A stretch of DNA of 64,000 nucleotides from Nitriliruptoraceae bacterium (GTDB lineage Bacteria; Actinomycetota; Nitriliruptoria; Nitriliruptorales; Nitriliruptoraceae). The notes under the pieces are model-generated. The model did not search any database and was not told where the DNA came from. It saw only the letters and a program-made list of their open reading frames with translations. Each line of letters opens with the position of its first letter. The first letter of the stretch is position 1. The translations under genes and the position numbers were made by a program. The DNA lies in NCBI GenBank assembly GCA_018401275.1, contig JAGYKW010000001.1, positions 552,001-616,000 of the forward strand, in the 5' to 3' direction. Shown piece by piece: positions 55,393 through 64,000 of this stretch.

Positions 55393-56132
55393 CGTTGGAC
55401 CGACGCGACGGCAGCGAGGGCATCCGCGAGATCGACGTCACCGCTGTAGAGCGCTCGGCCGACGATCGCACCGTCGACGCGCGTATGCAGCGTCGCCAGT
55501 GTCGTGAGGTCGGCGATCGACGACACGCCGCCGGAGGCCGTCACGGCCGCGCCGGTCGCGTCGGCGACGCGCGTCAGCATCGCCAGGTTCGGGCCACTGA
55601 GCATCCCGTCGGTCTCGATGTCGGTGAAGATGAAGCGCGCCACCCCGAGCGCATCGAGCCGACCGAGGACCTCGAACAGGTCGCCTGCGTCCTCGGTCCA
55701 GCCGCGCGCGCGCAGCGTCTCGCCCTGCGCATCGAGGCCGACCGCGAGCCGGTCCCCCGCGATCTCGAGCGCGGCCGGGACGAATGTCGGGTCGGTGAGC
55801 GCCATGGTGCCGACCACCACGCGCGCGGCACCGAAGCCGAGCGCGGCGCGGATGTCGTCGAGCGTGCGGATCCCTCCGGACGCCTGGACGTCGCAGCCCG
55901 TCGCCTCGACGATGCGCTCGATGAGGTGACGGTTGCGTGGCTCACCGGTGAAGGCCGCGTCGAGGTCGACGACGTGGAGCCAGCGCGTGCCGGTCGCCGC
56001 GAAGCGCAGCGCCGCGTCGATCGGGTCGTCGTACTCCGTGGCGGCGTCCGCTCGGCCCTGCGTGAGCCGGACCGCGCGGCCGTCGCGGATGTCGACCGCG
56101 GGGTAGAGCTCGAAGGCCGTCGTCATGTTCAT
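55389..56132 (-). CDS. hisA: HisA, possibly bifunctional PriA
   Basis: HisA isomerises ProFAR; in many actinobacteria PriA also does the TrpF reaction. The 247-aa protein has [59 protein letters not shown] and [20 protein letters not shown]. The Arg-x-Arg-Gly-Trp loop and the following GDL segment resemble mycobacterial PriA. The trp cluster in this window has no trpF, which supports dual function. ATGA overlaps on both sides. The dual role is inferred, not shown. Confidence 0.9.
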   Translation of the reverse strand: MNMTTAFELYPAVDIRDGRAVRLTQGRADAATEYDDPIDAALRFAATGTRWLHVVDLDAAFTGEPRNRHLIERIVEATGCDVQASGGIRTLDDIRAALGFGAARVVVGTMALTDPTFVPAALEIAGDRLAVGLDAQGETLRARGWTEDAGDLFEVLGRLDALGVARFIFTDIETDGMLSGPNLAMLTRVADATGAAVTASGGVSSIADLTTLATLHTRVDGAIVGRALYSGDVDLADALAAVASVQR

Positions 56133-56761
56133 GCCTGCACCTCGCTGCGCAGCATCGTGACCCAGTTCGCGAGCACGCGCGCTCCGACCGCACCCGACTT
56201 CTCCGGATGGAACTGTGTCCCGACGACGCTGCCCTCACGCACCACGCACGGGAAGCGTTCTCCGCCGTACTGACAGCGGGCGAGCACGTGATCGATCGCG
56301 TCGGGGACCGCGTAGTAGGAGTGGGCGAAGTACAGCCGCCGGCCGTCGATCCCGTCGAGCAGCGGGTCCGGTCGCGCGACGTCGACGACGTCCCAGCCCA
56401 TGTGCGGCACGACCGCGTCGGACGGGAAGCGCACCACGCGCCCGGGCAGCAGACCCAGGCCGGGCTCGTCCGACTCGTCGGAGCCGGCATAGAGCAGCTG
56501 CATCCCGACGCAGATCCCGAGCACGGGTCGCTCCTCCGCGATGAAGCTGCGCACGACCGCCTCGAGCCCGCGCTCGCGCAGCCGTCGGCTGCACGTCCCG
56601 AAGTGCCCGACGCCGGGGATCACGAGCGCGTCCGCGTCCGCAGCGACGACCGGGTCCGAGGTGATGACGGCGTCGACCCCAGCCGCCTCGACGCCACGCT
56701 TCGCCGAGCGCACGTTCCCTGCGTCGTAATCGAGGACGGCGGCCCGAAGGCGTCGCGTCAC
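56129..56761 (-). CDS. hisH: Imidazole glycerol phosphate synthase subunit HisH
   Basis: HisH is the glutaminase that feeds ammonia to HisF. The 210-aa class I amidotransferase has AAVLDYDAGNVRSAKRGVEA, PGVGHFGTCSRRL, the nucleophile Cys in LGICVGMQLLYAGSDE and the His-Glu pair in VVGTQFHPEKSG. GTG start overlaps the hisB stop (GTGA); its own stop overlaps hisA. Confidence 0.96.
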   Translation of the reverse strand: MTRRLRAAVLDYDAGNVRSAKRGVEAAGVDAVITSDPVVAADADALVIPGVGHFGTCSRRLRERGLEAVVRSFIAEERPVLGICVGMQLLYAGSDESDEPGLGLLPGRVVRFPSDAVVPHMGWDVVDVARPDPLLDGIDGRRLYFAHSYYAVPDAIDHVLARCQYGGERFPCVVREGSVVGTQFHPEKSGAVGARVLANWVTMLRSEVQA

Positions 56762-57342
56762 TGCAGCACACCCTTGGTCGACGGCACACCGGTCGTCGTG
56801 ACCTCCACCGCACGGCGCAGTGCGACCGCGACCGCCTTGAAGACCGACTCGTAGATGTGGTGCGTGTTGTCGCCGCCGAGGTTGGCGACGTGCAGGGTGA
56901 TGCGGGCGTTGGCGACGAGCGCCTCGAAGAAGTGCTTCACGAGCGTCGTCTCGAAGGTGCCGACGAGCTCCACCGGCGTCTCGACGTCCCACACGAGGTA
57001 GGGACGACCGGAGAGGTCCACGGCGACACGCGTGATCGCCTCGTCGATGGGGACGGTCGCGTCACCGAAGCGCTCGACCCCCTCGCGGTCACCCCATGCC
57101 TCAGCGAGCGCCTGGCCGATCGCGATGCCCGTGTCCTCGACGGTGTGGTGCGCGTCGATCTCGAGGTCGCCGGACGTGCGGACGCTGAGTGCGAGCCGAC
57201 CGTGCCGCCCGAGCTGGTCGAGCATGTGGTCGAAGAAGGGCACGCCGGTGGACACCTCGCTGGTGCCGGCGCCGTCGAGGTCGAGCGAGACCTCGACCTG
57301 CGTCTCCTTGGTGCCACGCTGCACGTGTGCGGTGCGAGCCAT
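56758..57342 (-). CDS. hisB: Imidazoleglycerol-phosphate dehydratase
   Basis: HisB makes imidazole acetol phosphate. The 194-aa protein has VSTGVPFFDHMLDQLGRHGR, EIDAHHTVEDTGIAIGQAL, KHFFEALVANARITLH and LGGDNTHHIYESVFKAVAVA, the two His-rich metal motifs. It is monofunctional. ATG at 57342, preceded by AGGAG, is preferred over GTG at 57348, whose site would be too close. Confidence 0.96.
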   Translation of the reverse strand: MARTAHVQRGTKETQVEVSLDLDGAGTSEVSTGVPFFDHMLDQLGRHGRLALSVRTSGDLEIDAHHTVEDTGIAIGQALAEAWGDREGVERFGDATVPIDEAITRVAVDLSGRPYLVWDVETPVELVGTFETTLVKHFFEALVANARITLHVANLGGDNTHHIYESVFKAVAVALRRAVEVTTTGVPSTKGVLQ

Positions 57343-57344
57343 CG

Positions 57345-58475
57345 TCACTCCTGTCGTCCGTCTCGTCCATCTCGACCGTCGAGCACGGCGCTCAGGGCCG
57401 CGAGGAAGGCGTCGTTCTCGGCCGGGGTGCCGACGGTCACCCGCAGGGTGCCGGGTCGGCCGACCGCGGACGATAGGTCACGCACGAGCACGCCGCGCTC
57501 GAGCAGGCGGTCGAACAGGTCGGCCCGTCGGGCGTGCAGGAGCAGGAAGTTCGCGGCCGACGGCAGCACGTCGATGCCGTCGAGCTGCGCGAGACGGTGA
57601 GCGACGCGGTCACGCTCGTCCGCGGTCTCCTGACGGTGGTCGAGGAACGCCGCCTCCTGCTCGAGCGCGACGATCCCACCCAGCTGCGTGATCGCGTCGA
57701 GGTGGTAGGGCAGCCGTACCGTCAACAGGTCCTCGACGACCTGCGAGGGCGCAAGCAGGTACCCGAGCCGCAGCCCTGCCAGGCGGAAGGCCTTGGAGAA
57801 CGTGCGGCTGACGACCAGGCGCGGGAGCTCGTCGAGGAGCGGGCGTGCCGTCGCGCCCGGTGCGGCGAACTCGATGTACGCCTCGTCGACGACGAGCAGT
57901 CCGTTGACCGCGTCGTGCAGTGCGCGCAGCATGTCGTGGTCGACGAGCGCGCCCGTCGGGTTGTTCGGGTTCGCGAGCAGCGTGATCACCGGGTCGTGCT
58001 CGGCGACGATCCGTGCGACCGCGTCGCCCAGCTGCGACGACGTCAGGCGTCCGTCGTCGCTCAGCGCCACCGTGTGGGCCTGCGTCGCGGTCGTGCGGCA
58101 CAGCTCGGGATACATCGAGTAGCCCGGCCGGAAGATCAGCGCCGAGCGACCCGGACCACCGTAGGCCTGCATCAGCTGCAGCAGGACCTCGTTCGAACCG
58201 TTCGCGGCCCAGACGCGCTCGGGCGCGAGCCCCTCGCGAGCGGCGAGCGCCCGCCGCAGCTCGACCGCATCACGGTCCGGGTAGCGGTTCAGCTCGAGCG
58301 ACCCGATGCGCCGTGCGAGCTCGGCGAGGAACGCCTCCGGTGGGGGCAGCGCCGTCTCGTTCGTGTTGAGCCGGACCGGGACGTCGAGCTGCGGCGCCCC
58401 GTAGGGCACGACGTCGGCCAGGTCGCCGCGCACCGCCGGGACGCGGTCGCGCCGGAGGTCTGCCTCACCGGTCAC
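57345..58475 (-). CDS. hisC: Histidinol-phosphate aminotransferase
   Basis: HisC transfers the amino group to imidazole acetol phosphate. The 376-aa fold-type I PLP enzyme has VRLNTNETALPPPEAFLAEL, AANGSNEVLLQLMQAYGGPG, TLLANPNNPTGALVDHD, the Asp in LLVVDEAYIEF and the PLP Lys in VVSRTFSKAFRLAGLRLGYL. GTG start overlaps the hisD stop (GTGA). Confidence 0.95.
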   Translation of the reverse strand: MTGEADLRRDRVPAVRGDLADVVPYGAPQLDVPVRLNTNETALPPPEAFLAELARRIGSLELNRYPDRDAVELRRALAAREGLAPERVWAANGSNEVLLQLMQAYGGPGRSALIFRPGYSMYPELCRTTATQAHTVALSDDGRLTSSQLGDAVARIVAEHDPVITLLANPNNPTGALVDHDMLRALHDAVNGLLVVDEAYIEFAAPGATARPLLDELPRLVVSRTFSKAFRLAGLRLGYLLAPSQVVEDLLTVRLPYHLDAITQLGGIVALEQEAAFLDHRQETADERDRVAHRLAQLDGIDVLPSAANFLLLHARRADLFDRLLERGVLVRDLSSAVGRPGTLRVTVGTPAENDAFLAALSAVLDGRDGRDGRQE

Positions 58476-59797
58476 GATGCACCGCCGTCCAGCCGGACCT
58501 CCACCGCACGCCAGTGCGCCGGCAGGTGCTCGGCCTCGGCGAGGATGCGCACGCTGTCGGCGAGCTCGACGAGCGCCTCCCGGTCGTACTCGACGAAGTT
58601 CACCGGGACGAGGAACGACGACGTCGTCAGGCCGCCGCGGAAGCGCGCCGTCCCTGACGTCGGCAGCGTGTGGTTCGGTCCGGCCGCGTAGTCGCCGAGG
58701 CTGACCGGAGTCGTCGGCCCGATGAACGTCGTGCCCGCGTACCGGATGCGCTCAGCGACCCGGCGCGCGTCACGCGTGTGGATCTCGAGGTGCTCGGCCG
58801 CGAACGCCTCCGCGACCTCGACGGCGTGGTCGATGTCGTCGACGATCGCGACGGTCCCCTGCCCTGCGAGCGCGACCTCGACACGCTGGCGGTGGTGCGT
58901 CCGGGCGATCTCGCGCTCGAGCGCCGCCTCGACCGCGTCGATCAGCGACGGATCGGTCGTGATCAGCATCGCGGTCGCCAGCTCATCGTGCTCCGCCTGG
59001 GCGACGAGGTCTGCGGCGAGGATCGCGGGGTCGGCGCTGTCGTCCGCGACGATGCCGATCTCGGTCGGCCCGGCGTACCCGTCGGTCCCGATGCGGCCCT
59101 CCGCGGCGAGCAGCTGCTTCGCGAGCGAGACGTAGAGGTTGCCCGGCCCGACGACGACGTCGCAGCGCGGGACGCTCGCCGTGCCGTGCGCCATCGCGGC
59201 GACCGCCTGCGCACCACCGACGCGCACGACGCGGTCGACGCCGAGCAGCCGTGCAGCGGCCAGGATGGTGCGGTCGGGCCAGCCATCACGCGCACCATCG
59301 GGGCCGGTGCCGGTCGGAGGGGTGCACAGCACGATCTCGTCGACGCCGGCGACACGCGCCGGGATCACCGTCATCACGACGGTCGAGGGGTAGACGGCCT
59401 TGCCACCGGGGACGTACACGCCGGCACGGCTGACCGGCCGGTGCCACACGCCCATGCGTGCACCGTCGCGCTCGTCCTCCCAGTCGCGGGGCCGTGCCCG
59501 TTCGTGGAACCAGCGCACCTGGTCCGCGGCACGCTCGATGGCGGCACGCAGCTCGGTCGGCAGGCCATCGACGGCGGCGTCGAGCACCGCGTCCGGCACG
59601 ACCAGTCCTGCGCTGACGTCCACCCCATCGAAGCGGTCGGTCAGCTGCACCAGCGCGTCATCCCCATCGCGTGCGACGGCCGCGAGGGTCTGTGCGACCC
59701 CGGCGCGCGCCTCCTCGAGGTCGACCCGGGGGCGCGGCATGCGGTCGCGCGGGTCGCTGCGGTCGCCGCGCAGGTCGAGCACACGCAGGCGGGGCAT
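58472..59797 (-). CDS. hisD: Histidinol dehydrogenase
   Basis: HisD oxidises histidinol to histidine in two NAD-dependent steps. The 441-aa protein has SRAGVYVPGGKAVYPSTVVM, DVVVGPGNLYVSLAKQLLAA, VAQAEHDELATAMLITTD and the zinc ligands and catalytic Glu-His in AEHLEIHTRDARRVAERI and GPNHTLPTSGTARFRGGLTT. ATG at 59797 follows AGGAG. It is the first gene of the his group; four CCRCTCGAC repeats lie upstream of its -10 box. Confidence 0.96.
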   Translation of the reverse strand: MPRLRVLDLRGDRSDPRDRMPRPRVDLEEARAGVAQTLAAVARDGDDALVQLTDRFDGVDVSAGLVVPDAVLDAAVDGLPTELRAAIERAADQVRWFHERARPRDWEDERDGARMGVWHRPVSRAGVYVPGGKAVYPSTVVMTVIPARVAGVDEIVLCTPPTGTGPDGARDGWPDRTILAAARLLGVDRVVRVGGAQAVAAMAHGTASVPRCDVVVGPGNLYVSLAKQLLAAEGRIGTDGYAGPTEIGIVADDSADPAILAADLVAQAEHDELATAMLITTDPSLIDAVEAALEREIARTHHRQRVEVALAGQGTVAIVDDIDHAVEVAEAFAAEHLEIHTRDARRVAERIRYAGTTFIGPTTPVSLGDYAAGPNHTLPTSGTARFRGGLTTSSFLVPVNFVEYDREALVELADSVRILAEAEHLPAHWRAVEVRLDGGAS

Positions 59798-59864
59798 GGG
59801 GGCTCCTGCAGGAAGGGGTTCGACGGTGATGACGGACAGCGGTGACGGACGACGGAGTGGGGCG

Positions 59865-59870
59865 AGGCTA
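59865..59870 (-). promoter_or_regulatory. Putative -10 element of the his operon (TAGCCT)
   Basis: TAGCCT on the minus strand lies 68 nt before hisD. No good -35 is visible; the direct repeats at 59896-59967 occupy that region and beyond. Confidence 0.45.
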
Positions 59871-59895
59871 CCGCTGTGGGCTCGTGCACCCGAGG

Positions 59896-59967
59896 CCACT
59901 CGACCTGGGACCACTCGACCCGGGGCCATGGACCCCGTCCGGGCTGCACCGCTCGACGCCGCTCGAC
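59896..59967. promoter_or_regulatory. Four direct repeats CC(A/G)CTCGAC upstream of the his promoter
   Basis: CCACTCGAC at 59896 and 59911, and CCGCTCGAC at 59949 and 59959, all face the same way. Spacings between starts are 15, 38 and 10 bp. On the transcribed strand the motif is GTCGAGYGG and lies about 26-100 bp upstream of the -10 box, a typical place for an activator or repressor array. Confidence 0.55.
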
Positions 59968-59997
59968 TCGGCCAGGCTCAGCGGGACGCGGCCGCCG

Positions 59998-62900
59998 TCA
60001 GCCTGCGCGTCGCCAGGCCGGGACGGCCTCCTCAGGTGCGGCGAGCGTGCGGACCGGCACGTCATGCACCGCTTCGGGCCCGAAGGCCGCCTTGAGCTCG
60101 CCGAACAGGCCGGGACGGCGTTCGACCCGGAATCGGTCACCGAGCCGGAAGCGCTGCGGCTGACCGTCGGTCCCTGCCACCTCGACCGCGACGGGCGCCG
60201 CGCCGGGGTGGTTGGCGAGCACCCCCTCGAGCCGGGTGATCGACTCCGGCGTGAGCTGCCCTGGGGCGAAGCGGACGATCAGCGGCTGCCCGAGCGCCTC
60301 CGACAGGTCGGGCGGCGTCACGGCGTCAGCGGTGAGCTTCACGACCTCGTCGCGCCGCTCGACGCGACCGCGCAGCACGAGCACGGCGTCCTCGAGCAGC
60401 ACCTCGTGCGCCACGCGGTACGTCGAGGGCCAGAACACGACCTCCACCTGCCCGGTGAGGTCCTCGAGCACCCCCGTGAGGTAGGTGTCGCCCTTGCGGG
60501 TGAACTTCTTCGCGACCGCGGTCAGCACGCCGCCGATGGTCACCGTCGCCCCGTCACCGCGCTCCCCCAGGCCGGCGACCTGGGTGTCGGTCAGCGCGGC
60601 GAGCACCGCCTCGGTCCCGTCGAGCGGATGCGACGAGACGTACAGGCCGAGGAGCTCGCGCTCGAGCTTGAGGAGGTCGCGTCCGGGGAACTCGTCGTCG
60701 GGCACCTCGATGACCGGCGCATCGACCCCGCTGGTGTCACCGCTCGGCTCGTCGAACAGGCTGAACTGCCCGGCCGCCTCCGCACGCTTGCGGCTCAGGG
60801 CGTCAGCCACGATGCCCTCGTAGACGGCGAGCAGGCCGCGCCGCGGATGCCCGAGCCCCACGAACGCACCGGCACGGATCAGGTTCTCGAGCACCGTGCG
60901 GTTGAGCACGGTCGCATCGACCTTCGTGGCGAAGTCGGCGAAGTCGGTGAACGCACCCTTCTCGGTCCGTGCGGTGACGATGCGTTCGACGACCCCTTCC
61001 CCGACCCCGCGCACCGCGGCGAGCCCGAACAGGATCTCCTCGCCGCGCGGCGTGAAGTCCGCCTCCGACGCGTTCACGTCGGGCAGGCGCACGGGGATGC
61101 CGAGCCGGCGGCACTCGTTGAGGTAGAGCGGCTTGTTGTCCTTGTTGTTGCGCACGCTCGTGAGCAGCGCGGCCATGTACTCGACCGGGTAGTGCGCCTT
61201 GAGGTAGGCGGTCTGGTAGCTGACGACCCCGTACGCGACCGTGTGCGCCTTGTTGAACCCGTACTCGGCGAACTTCTCGATGAGGTCCCACAGGCGCTTG
61301 ACGAAGCGCTTCTCGTAGCCCTTCTCCGCCCCGCCGGTGATGAACTTCTCGCGCTGCGCCTCCATCAGCTCGCGCTGCTTCTTGCCGACGGCCTTACGGA
61401 GCGCATCCGCCTCGGCCATCGTGAAGCCGCACAGGTCGGTCGCGATCTGCATGACCTGTTCCTGGTAGACGATCACGCCGTACGTCTCGCCGAGGATCGC
61501 CTCGAGATCGACGTGGTCGTGGACGACGTCCTCGAGGCCGTTCTTGCGGTCGGCGAAGGTCGTGTGCATGTTCATCCCGAGCGGACCCGGGCGGTACAGC
61601 GCCAGCAGCGCCGAGATGTCCTCGAACCGGGTCGGCCTGAGCCGGCGCACCAGCGCCTGCATGCCGGCCGAGTCGAGCTGGAACACCCCGAGCGTGTCGC
61701 CGGTGCTCAGCATCGCGAACGTCTTCTCGTCGTCCATCTCGCCCAGCAGGACCGCGTCGTCCATGTCGATCGCGACCCCGCGGTTGTTGCGGATGTGGCG
61801 CTCCGCATCCGACAGCACGGTGAGGTTGCGCAGTCCGAGGAAGTCCATCTTCAGCAGGCCGAGCGCCTCGGCCGCGCCCATCTCGTACTGCGTGAGGATC
61901 TCACCGCCCTCGGCCCGCATGAGCGGGACGACCTCCGACAGCGGACGCGCGCCGATGATGACGGCCGCCGCATGGATGCCGTGATGACGCTTCAGCCCTT
62001 CGAGGCGCGCTGCGACCTCGAGGACCTCGCGGTACTCGGGCTGCTCGCGTGCGGCGCGCAGCTCCGCGGACTTCCCGAACGCCTCCTCGAGCGTCGGCTC
62101 GATCCCCTGCACGGCGGGCGGCATCATCTTCGCGAGGTCGTCCCCCACCTTGAACGGCTGGTCGAGCACGCGCGCCGCATCCCGGATGCCGGACTTCGCC
62201 TTGATGGTCCCGAACGTGACGATCTGCGCGACGTGGTCGGCGCCGTACCGGTCGGCCGCGTAGCGGATCATCTCGCCGCGTCGACGGTCGTCGAAGTCGA
62301 TGTCGATGTCCGGCATCTGGATGCGCGCGGGGTTGAGGAAGCGCTCGAAGATCAGCCCGTGTCGGATCGGGTCGACGCGCGTGATGTCGGTGCAGAACGC
62401 GACGACGGATCCCCCGGCCGATCCACGTCCTGGTCCGACCCGGATGCCGACGGAGCGCGCGTGACGGCAGAGGTCGGCGACGATGAGGAAGTAGGCGGGG
62501 AAGCCCATCTGCTCGATGACGCCGAGCTCGTACTCGACGCGCTCGGCGACGGCGGTCGGCAGCGGACTGCCGTAGCGCTCGCGCGCGCCCTCGAGGACCA
62601 TGGCGCGCAGGTGCTCGCCCTCGGTGCGCCCCTCGGGCACGGGGAACCGCGGGAGGAGGTCGAGGTCGAACTCGATGCGGGCGTCGCAGCGCTCGGCCAC
62701 CTCGAGCGTCGCGTCGAGCGCGTGTCCGTGGTCAGGGAACGCTGCACGCATCTGCGCAGCGGTCTTGACGAAGAACTGGTCGGAGTCGAAGCGGAAGCGT
62801 CCCGGGTCCGACAGCTTCGATCCGGTCTGGATGCACAGCAGCGCGTCGTGGGCGGCGACGTCCTCGGCGCTCGTGTAGTGCGTGTCGTTCGTGATGACGG

Positions 62901-63549
62901 TGCGCAGGCCGAGCTCGCCGGCGAGCCGTTCGAGCATCGGCCACACGCGCCGCTGCTCAGGGATGCCATGGTCCTGCAGTTCGACGAGGTAGCGGTCCGC
63001 GCCGAGCAGGTCCCGGAAGCCGCCCATGACCCGGCGCGCCGCATCCTCGTCGCCGCGCAGCAGGTGCTGGTTCACCTCGGAGCCGAGGCATCCGGACAGC
63101 ACGATGAGTCCCTGATGGTGCTCGGAGAGCAGCTCCATGTCGATGCGCGGCTTGTACCAGTAGCCCTCGAGGTAGGCCCGGCTCGACAGCGTCATCAGGT
63201 TGCGGTAGCCCGTGCCGTCCTCGGCCAGCACGGTCAGGTGATGGGCGCGCTGCTTGCCGTCCGCACCACCGGTCTGCTGGTCGTGGCGTGAGCCGATGGC
63301 CTGATAGAGCTCGGAGCCGAGGATGGGGTTCAGCCCTCGTTCCCTCGCCGCACGGTGGAACTCGACGAGGCCGAACAGGACGCCGTGGTCGGTGATCGCC
63401 ACACCCGGCTGGCCGTCCTGCTGGACGGCATCGAGCAGGTCGTCGACCCGCGACGCCCCGTCGAGCATCGAGTACTCGGTGTGGACGTGGAGGTGGACGA
63501 ACCCGCGGCCGCCGGCGCTCGCCCCCCCGCCTCCCGCACCGGTGGACAT
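59998..63549 (-). CDS. dnaE: DNA polymerase III alpha subunit
   Basis: DnaE is the replicative polymerase. The 1183-aa protein begins with an intact-looking PHP domain (FVHLHVHTEYSMLDGASRVD; VAITDHGVLFGLVEFHRAA), which provides proofreading in mycobacteria. The catalytic Asp triad region reads RIQMPDIDIDFDDRRRGEM and the later VYQEQVMQIATDLCGF is conserved. A clamp-binding motif QFSLFDE occurs near 935, followed by the OB domain. GGAGG precedes the ATG, and a -10 TAGGTT lies at 63588-63583. Length matches the DnaE1 group. Confidence 0.97.
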   Translation of the reverse strand: MSTGAGGGGASAGGRGFVHLHVHTEYSMLDGASRVDDLLDAVQQDGQPGVAITDHGVLFGLVEFHRAARERGLNPILGSELYQAIGSRHDQQTGGADGKQRAHHLTVLAEDGTGYRNLMTLSSRAYLEGYWYKPRIDMELLSEHHQGLIVLSGCLGSEVNQHLLRGDEDAARRVMGGFRDLLGADRYLVELQDHGIPEQRRVWPMLERLAGELGLRTVITNDTHYTSAEDVAAHDALLCIQTGSKLSDPGRFRFDSDQFFVKTAAQMRAAFPDHGHALDATLEVAERCDARIEFDLDLLPRFPVPEGRTEGEHLRAMVLEGARERYGSPLPTAVAERVEYELGVIEQMGFPAYFLIVADLCRHARSVGIRVGPGRGSAGGSVVAFCTDITRVDPIRHGLIFERFLNPARIQMPDIDIDFDDRRRGEMIRYAADRYGADHVAQIVTFGTIKAKSGIRDAARVLDQPFKVGDDLAKMMPPAVQGIEPTLEEAFGKSAELRAAREQPEYREVLEVAARLEGLKRHHGIHAAAVIIGARPLSEVVPLMRAEGGEILTQYEMGAAEALGLLKMDFLGLRNLTVLSDAERHIRNNRGVAIDMDDAVLLGEMDDEKTFAMLSTGDTLGVFQLDSAGMQALVRRLRPTRFEDISALLALYRPGPLGMNMHTTFADRKNGLEDVVHDHVDLEAILGETYGVIVYQEQVMQIATDLCGFTMAEADALRKAVGKKQRELMEAQREKFITGGAEKGYEKRFVKRLWDLIEKFAEYGFNKAHTVAYGVVSYQTAYLKAHYPVEYMAALLTSVRNNKDNKPLYLNECRRLGIPVRLPDVNASEADFTPRGEEILFGLAAVRGVGEGVVERIVTARTEKGAFTDFADFATKVDATVLNRTVLENLIRAGAFVGLGHPRRGLLAVYEGIVADALSRKRAEAAGQFSLFDEPSGDTSGVDAPVIEVPDDEFPGRDLLKLERELLGLYVSSHPLDGTEAVLAALTDTQVAGLGERGDGATVTIGGVLTAVAKKFTRKGDTYLTGVLEDLTGQVEVVFWPSTYRVAHEVLLEDAVLVLRGRVERRDEVVKLTADAVTPPDLSEALGQPLIVRFAPGQLTPESITRLEGVLANHPGAAPVAVEVAGTDGQPQRFRLGDRFRVERRPGLFGELKAAFGPEAVHDVPVRTLAAPEEAVPAWRRAG

Positions 63550-63659
63550 GACGCTTCTGACCTCCGGACGGGTGGGACGACGAACCTAGCAGCGGCGTTC
63601 GACACGCCCCCCGAGGTCGGCCGTCGCGTCGGCCGCGTCGCTGCCTGCGGCGCGAGCGG

Positions 63660-64000
63660 TCAGGGTTCCTCGGTGCCGACGGGTCGGTCGAGTCCAGCCC
63701 GTGACCATGCGCTCGCGAGGTCGTCGGGCAGCGGCTCGGTGAGCGATATCGGCTCGCCCGTCACCGGATGCTCGAAGGCGAGGTGGGCCGCGTGCAGCGC
63801 CGGCCGATCGATGCCCAGCGCCGTCGCGACCGGCCGATCCGTGCCGTACACCGGGTCGCCCGCGACAGGTGCCCCGACGGCATCGAGATGCACGCGGATC
63901 TGGTGCGTGCGACCGGACTCCAGGCCGCACACGACGGAGCTGACCGTGCGCAGCGCGCCGTCCGCCGTGGTCACCTCGCCCTCCCCGAGCACGCGGTAGC
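63660..64000 (-). CDS. RluD-type pseudouridine synthase (5' part outside window)
   Basis: This is the C-terminal third of an RluA/RluD-family enzyme that makes pseudouridines in 23S rRNA. Visible residues include YRVLGEGEV, LESGRTHQIRVHLDAVGAPV, GDPVYGTDRP and LHAAHLAFEHPVTGEP, the conserved end of the catalytic domain. The reading frame continues past the right edge without a stop. It lies 110 nt upstream of dnaE on the same strand. Confidence 0.9.
   Translation of the reverse strand, partial: YRVLGEGEVTTADGALRTVSSVVCGLESGRTHQIRVHLDAVGAPVAGDPVYGTDRPVATALGIDRPALHAAHLAFEHPVTGEPISLTEPLPDDLASAWSRAGLDRPVGTEEP

Noticed and set aside
59842-63291. Open frame of about 1150 codons on the plus strand opposite dnaE
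   Set aside because: Translation is a shadow rich in Arg, Asp, Glu and His with no domain; dnaE on the other strand is complete and conserved throughout.

Overview
The window is a very GC-rich, gene-dense chromosomal core region of an actinobacterium. The Pup-proteasome genes dop and arc, the non-canonical mismatch endonuclease NucS, WhiA, DUF3039 and DUF3152 proteins, an ANTAR response regulator and a DnaE with an intact-looking PHP domain all point to Actinomycetota. Nothing fixes the class; a deep branch such as Nitriliruptoria or Acidimicrobiia is a guess. I see no prophage, insertion sequence, CRISPR array or rRNA. Dop (left edge) and an RluD-type pseudouridine synthase (right edge) are cut by the window. 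No gene-free stretch exceeds about 200 nt.

Layout. 1-9820 (-): an acnA-msrA-GH65 phosphorylase-trmI-arc-dop operon joined by 4-nt stop/start overlaps. 9973-11174 (+): gpmA and a Nudix hydrolase. 11188-11853 (-): nucS. 12003-13094 (+): ychF. 13122-15355 (-): a DUF1499 protein and a long-chain acyl-CoA synthetase, divergent from pepN (+, 15484-18087). 18091-19636 (-): a DUF3039 protein, an SDR epimerase and tRNA-Leu(GAG). 19748-23582 (-): a peptide-type solute-binding lipoprotein, secG, an M56 peptidase and a BlaI repressor. 23688-34655 (-): one long run uvrA-uvrC-rapZ-yvcK-whiA-gapA-pgk-tpiA. 34765-35418 (+): an MBL-fold hydrolase. 35430-40096 (-): a small His-containing membrane protein, then the rpsA-coaE-uvrB cluster. 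40255-42129 (+): tag, an unknown protein and a DUF3152 putative metalloprotease. 42200-44968 (-): polA. 45106-47581 (-): a polar amino acid ABC transporter. 47704-48433 (-): an ANTAR response regulator behind tRNA-Leu(CAA). 48499-53333 (-): hisI-trpE-trpC-trpB-trpA. 53536-54623 (+): a two-gene island of unknown function. 54574-59797 (-): hisD-hisC-hisB-hisH-hisA-hisF. 59998-63549 (-): dnaE.

How the genes work together. Three themes dominate: DNA replication and repair (dnaE, polA, uvrABC, nucS, tag), lower glycolysis with its signalling neighbours (gapA-pgk-tpiA, gpmA, yvcK, rapZ, whiA), and His/Trp biosynthesis. trpF, trpD and trpG are not in the trp cluster, and HisA resembles the bifunctional PriA type. 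Almost every intergenic region carries one TANNNT box (mostly TAGNNT or TACGCT) a short distance upstream of a start codon, which I read as -10 promoter elements without a recognisable -35. Several of these regions also hold well-formed inverted or direct repeats that look like operators: fadD/pepN, acnA/gpmA, the amino acid transporter, and the his operon with four CCRCTCGAC repeats.

The strongest leads for something undescribed are the zinc-ribbon plus DUF2510 island that splits the his operon, the BlaI-M56 pair set between tpiA and secG, the four-histidine membrane protein next to uvrB, an ARC ATPase without the usual proteasome-docking tail, and the operator-like repeats. All functions are inferred by reading sequence; no database search was run.
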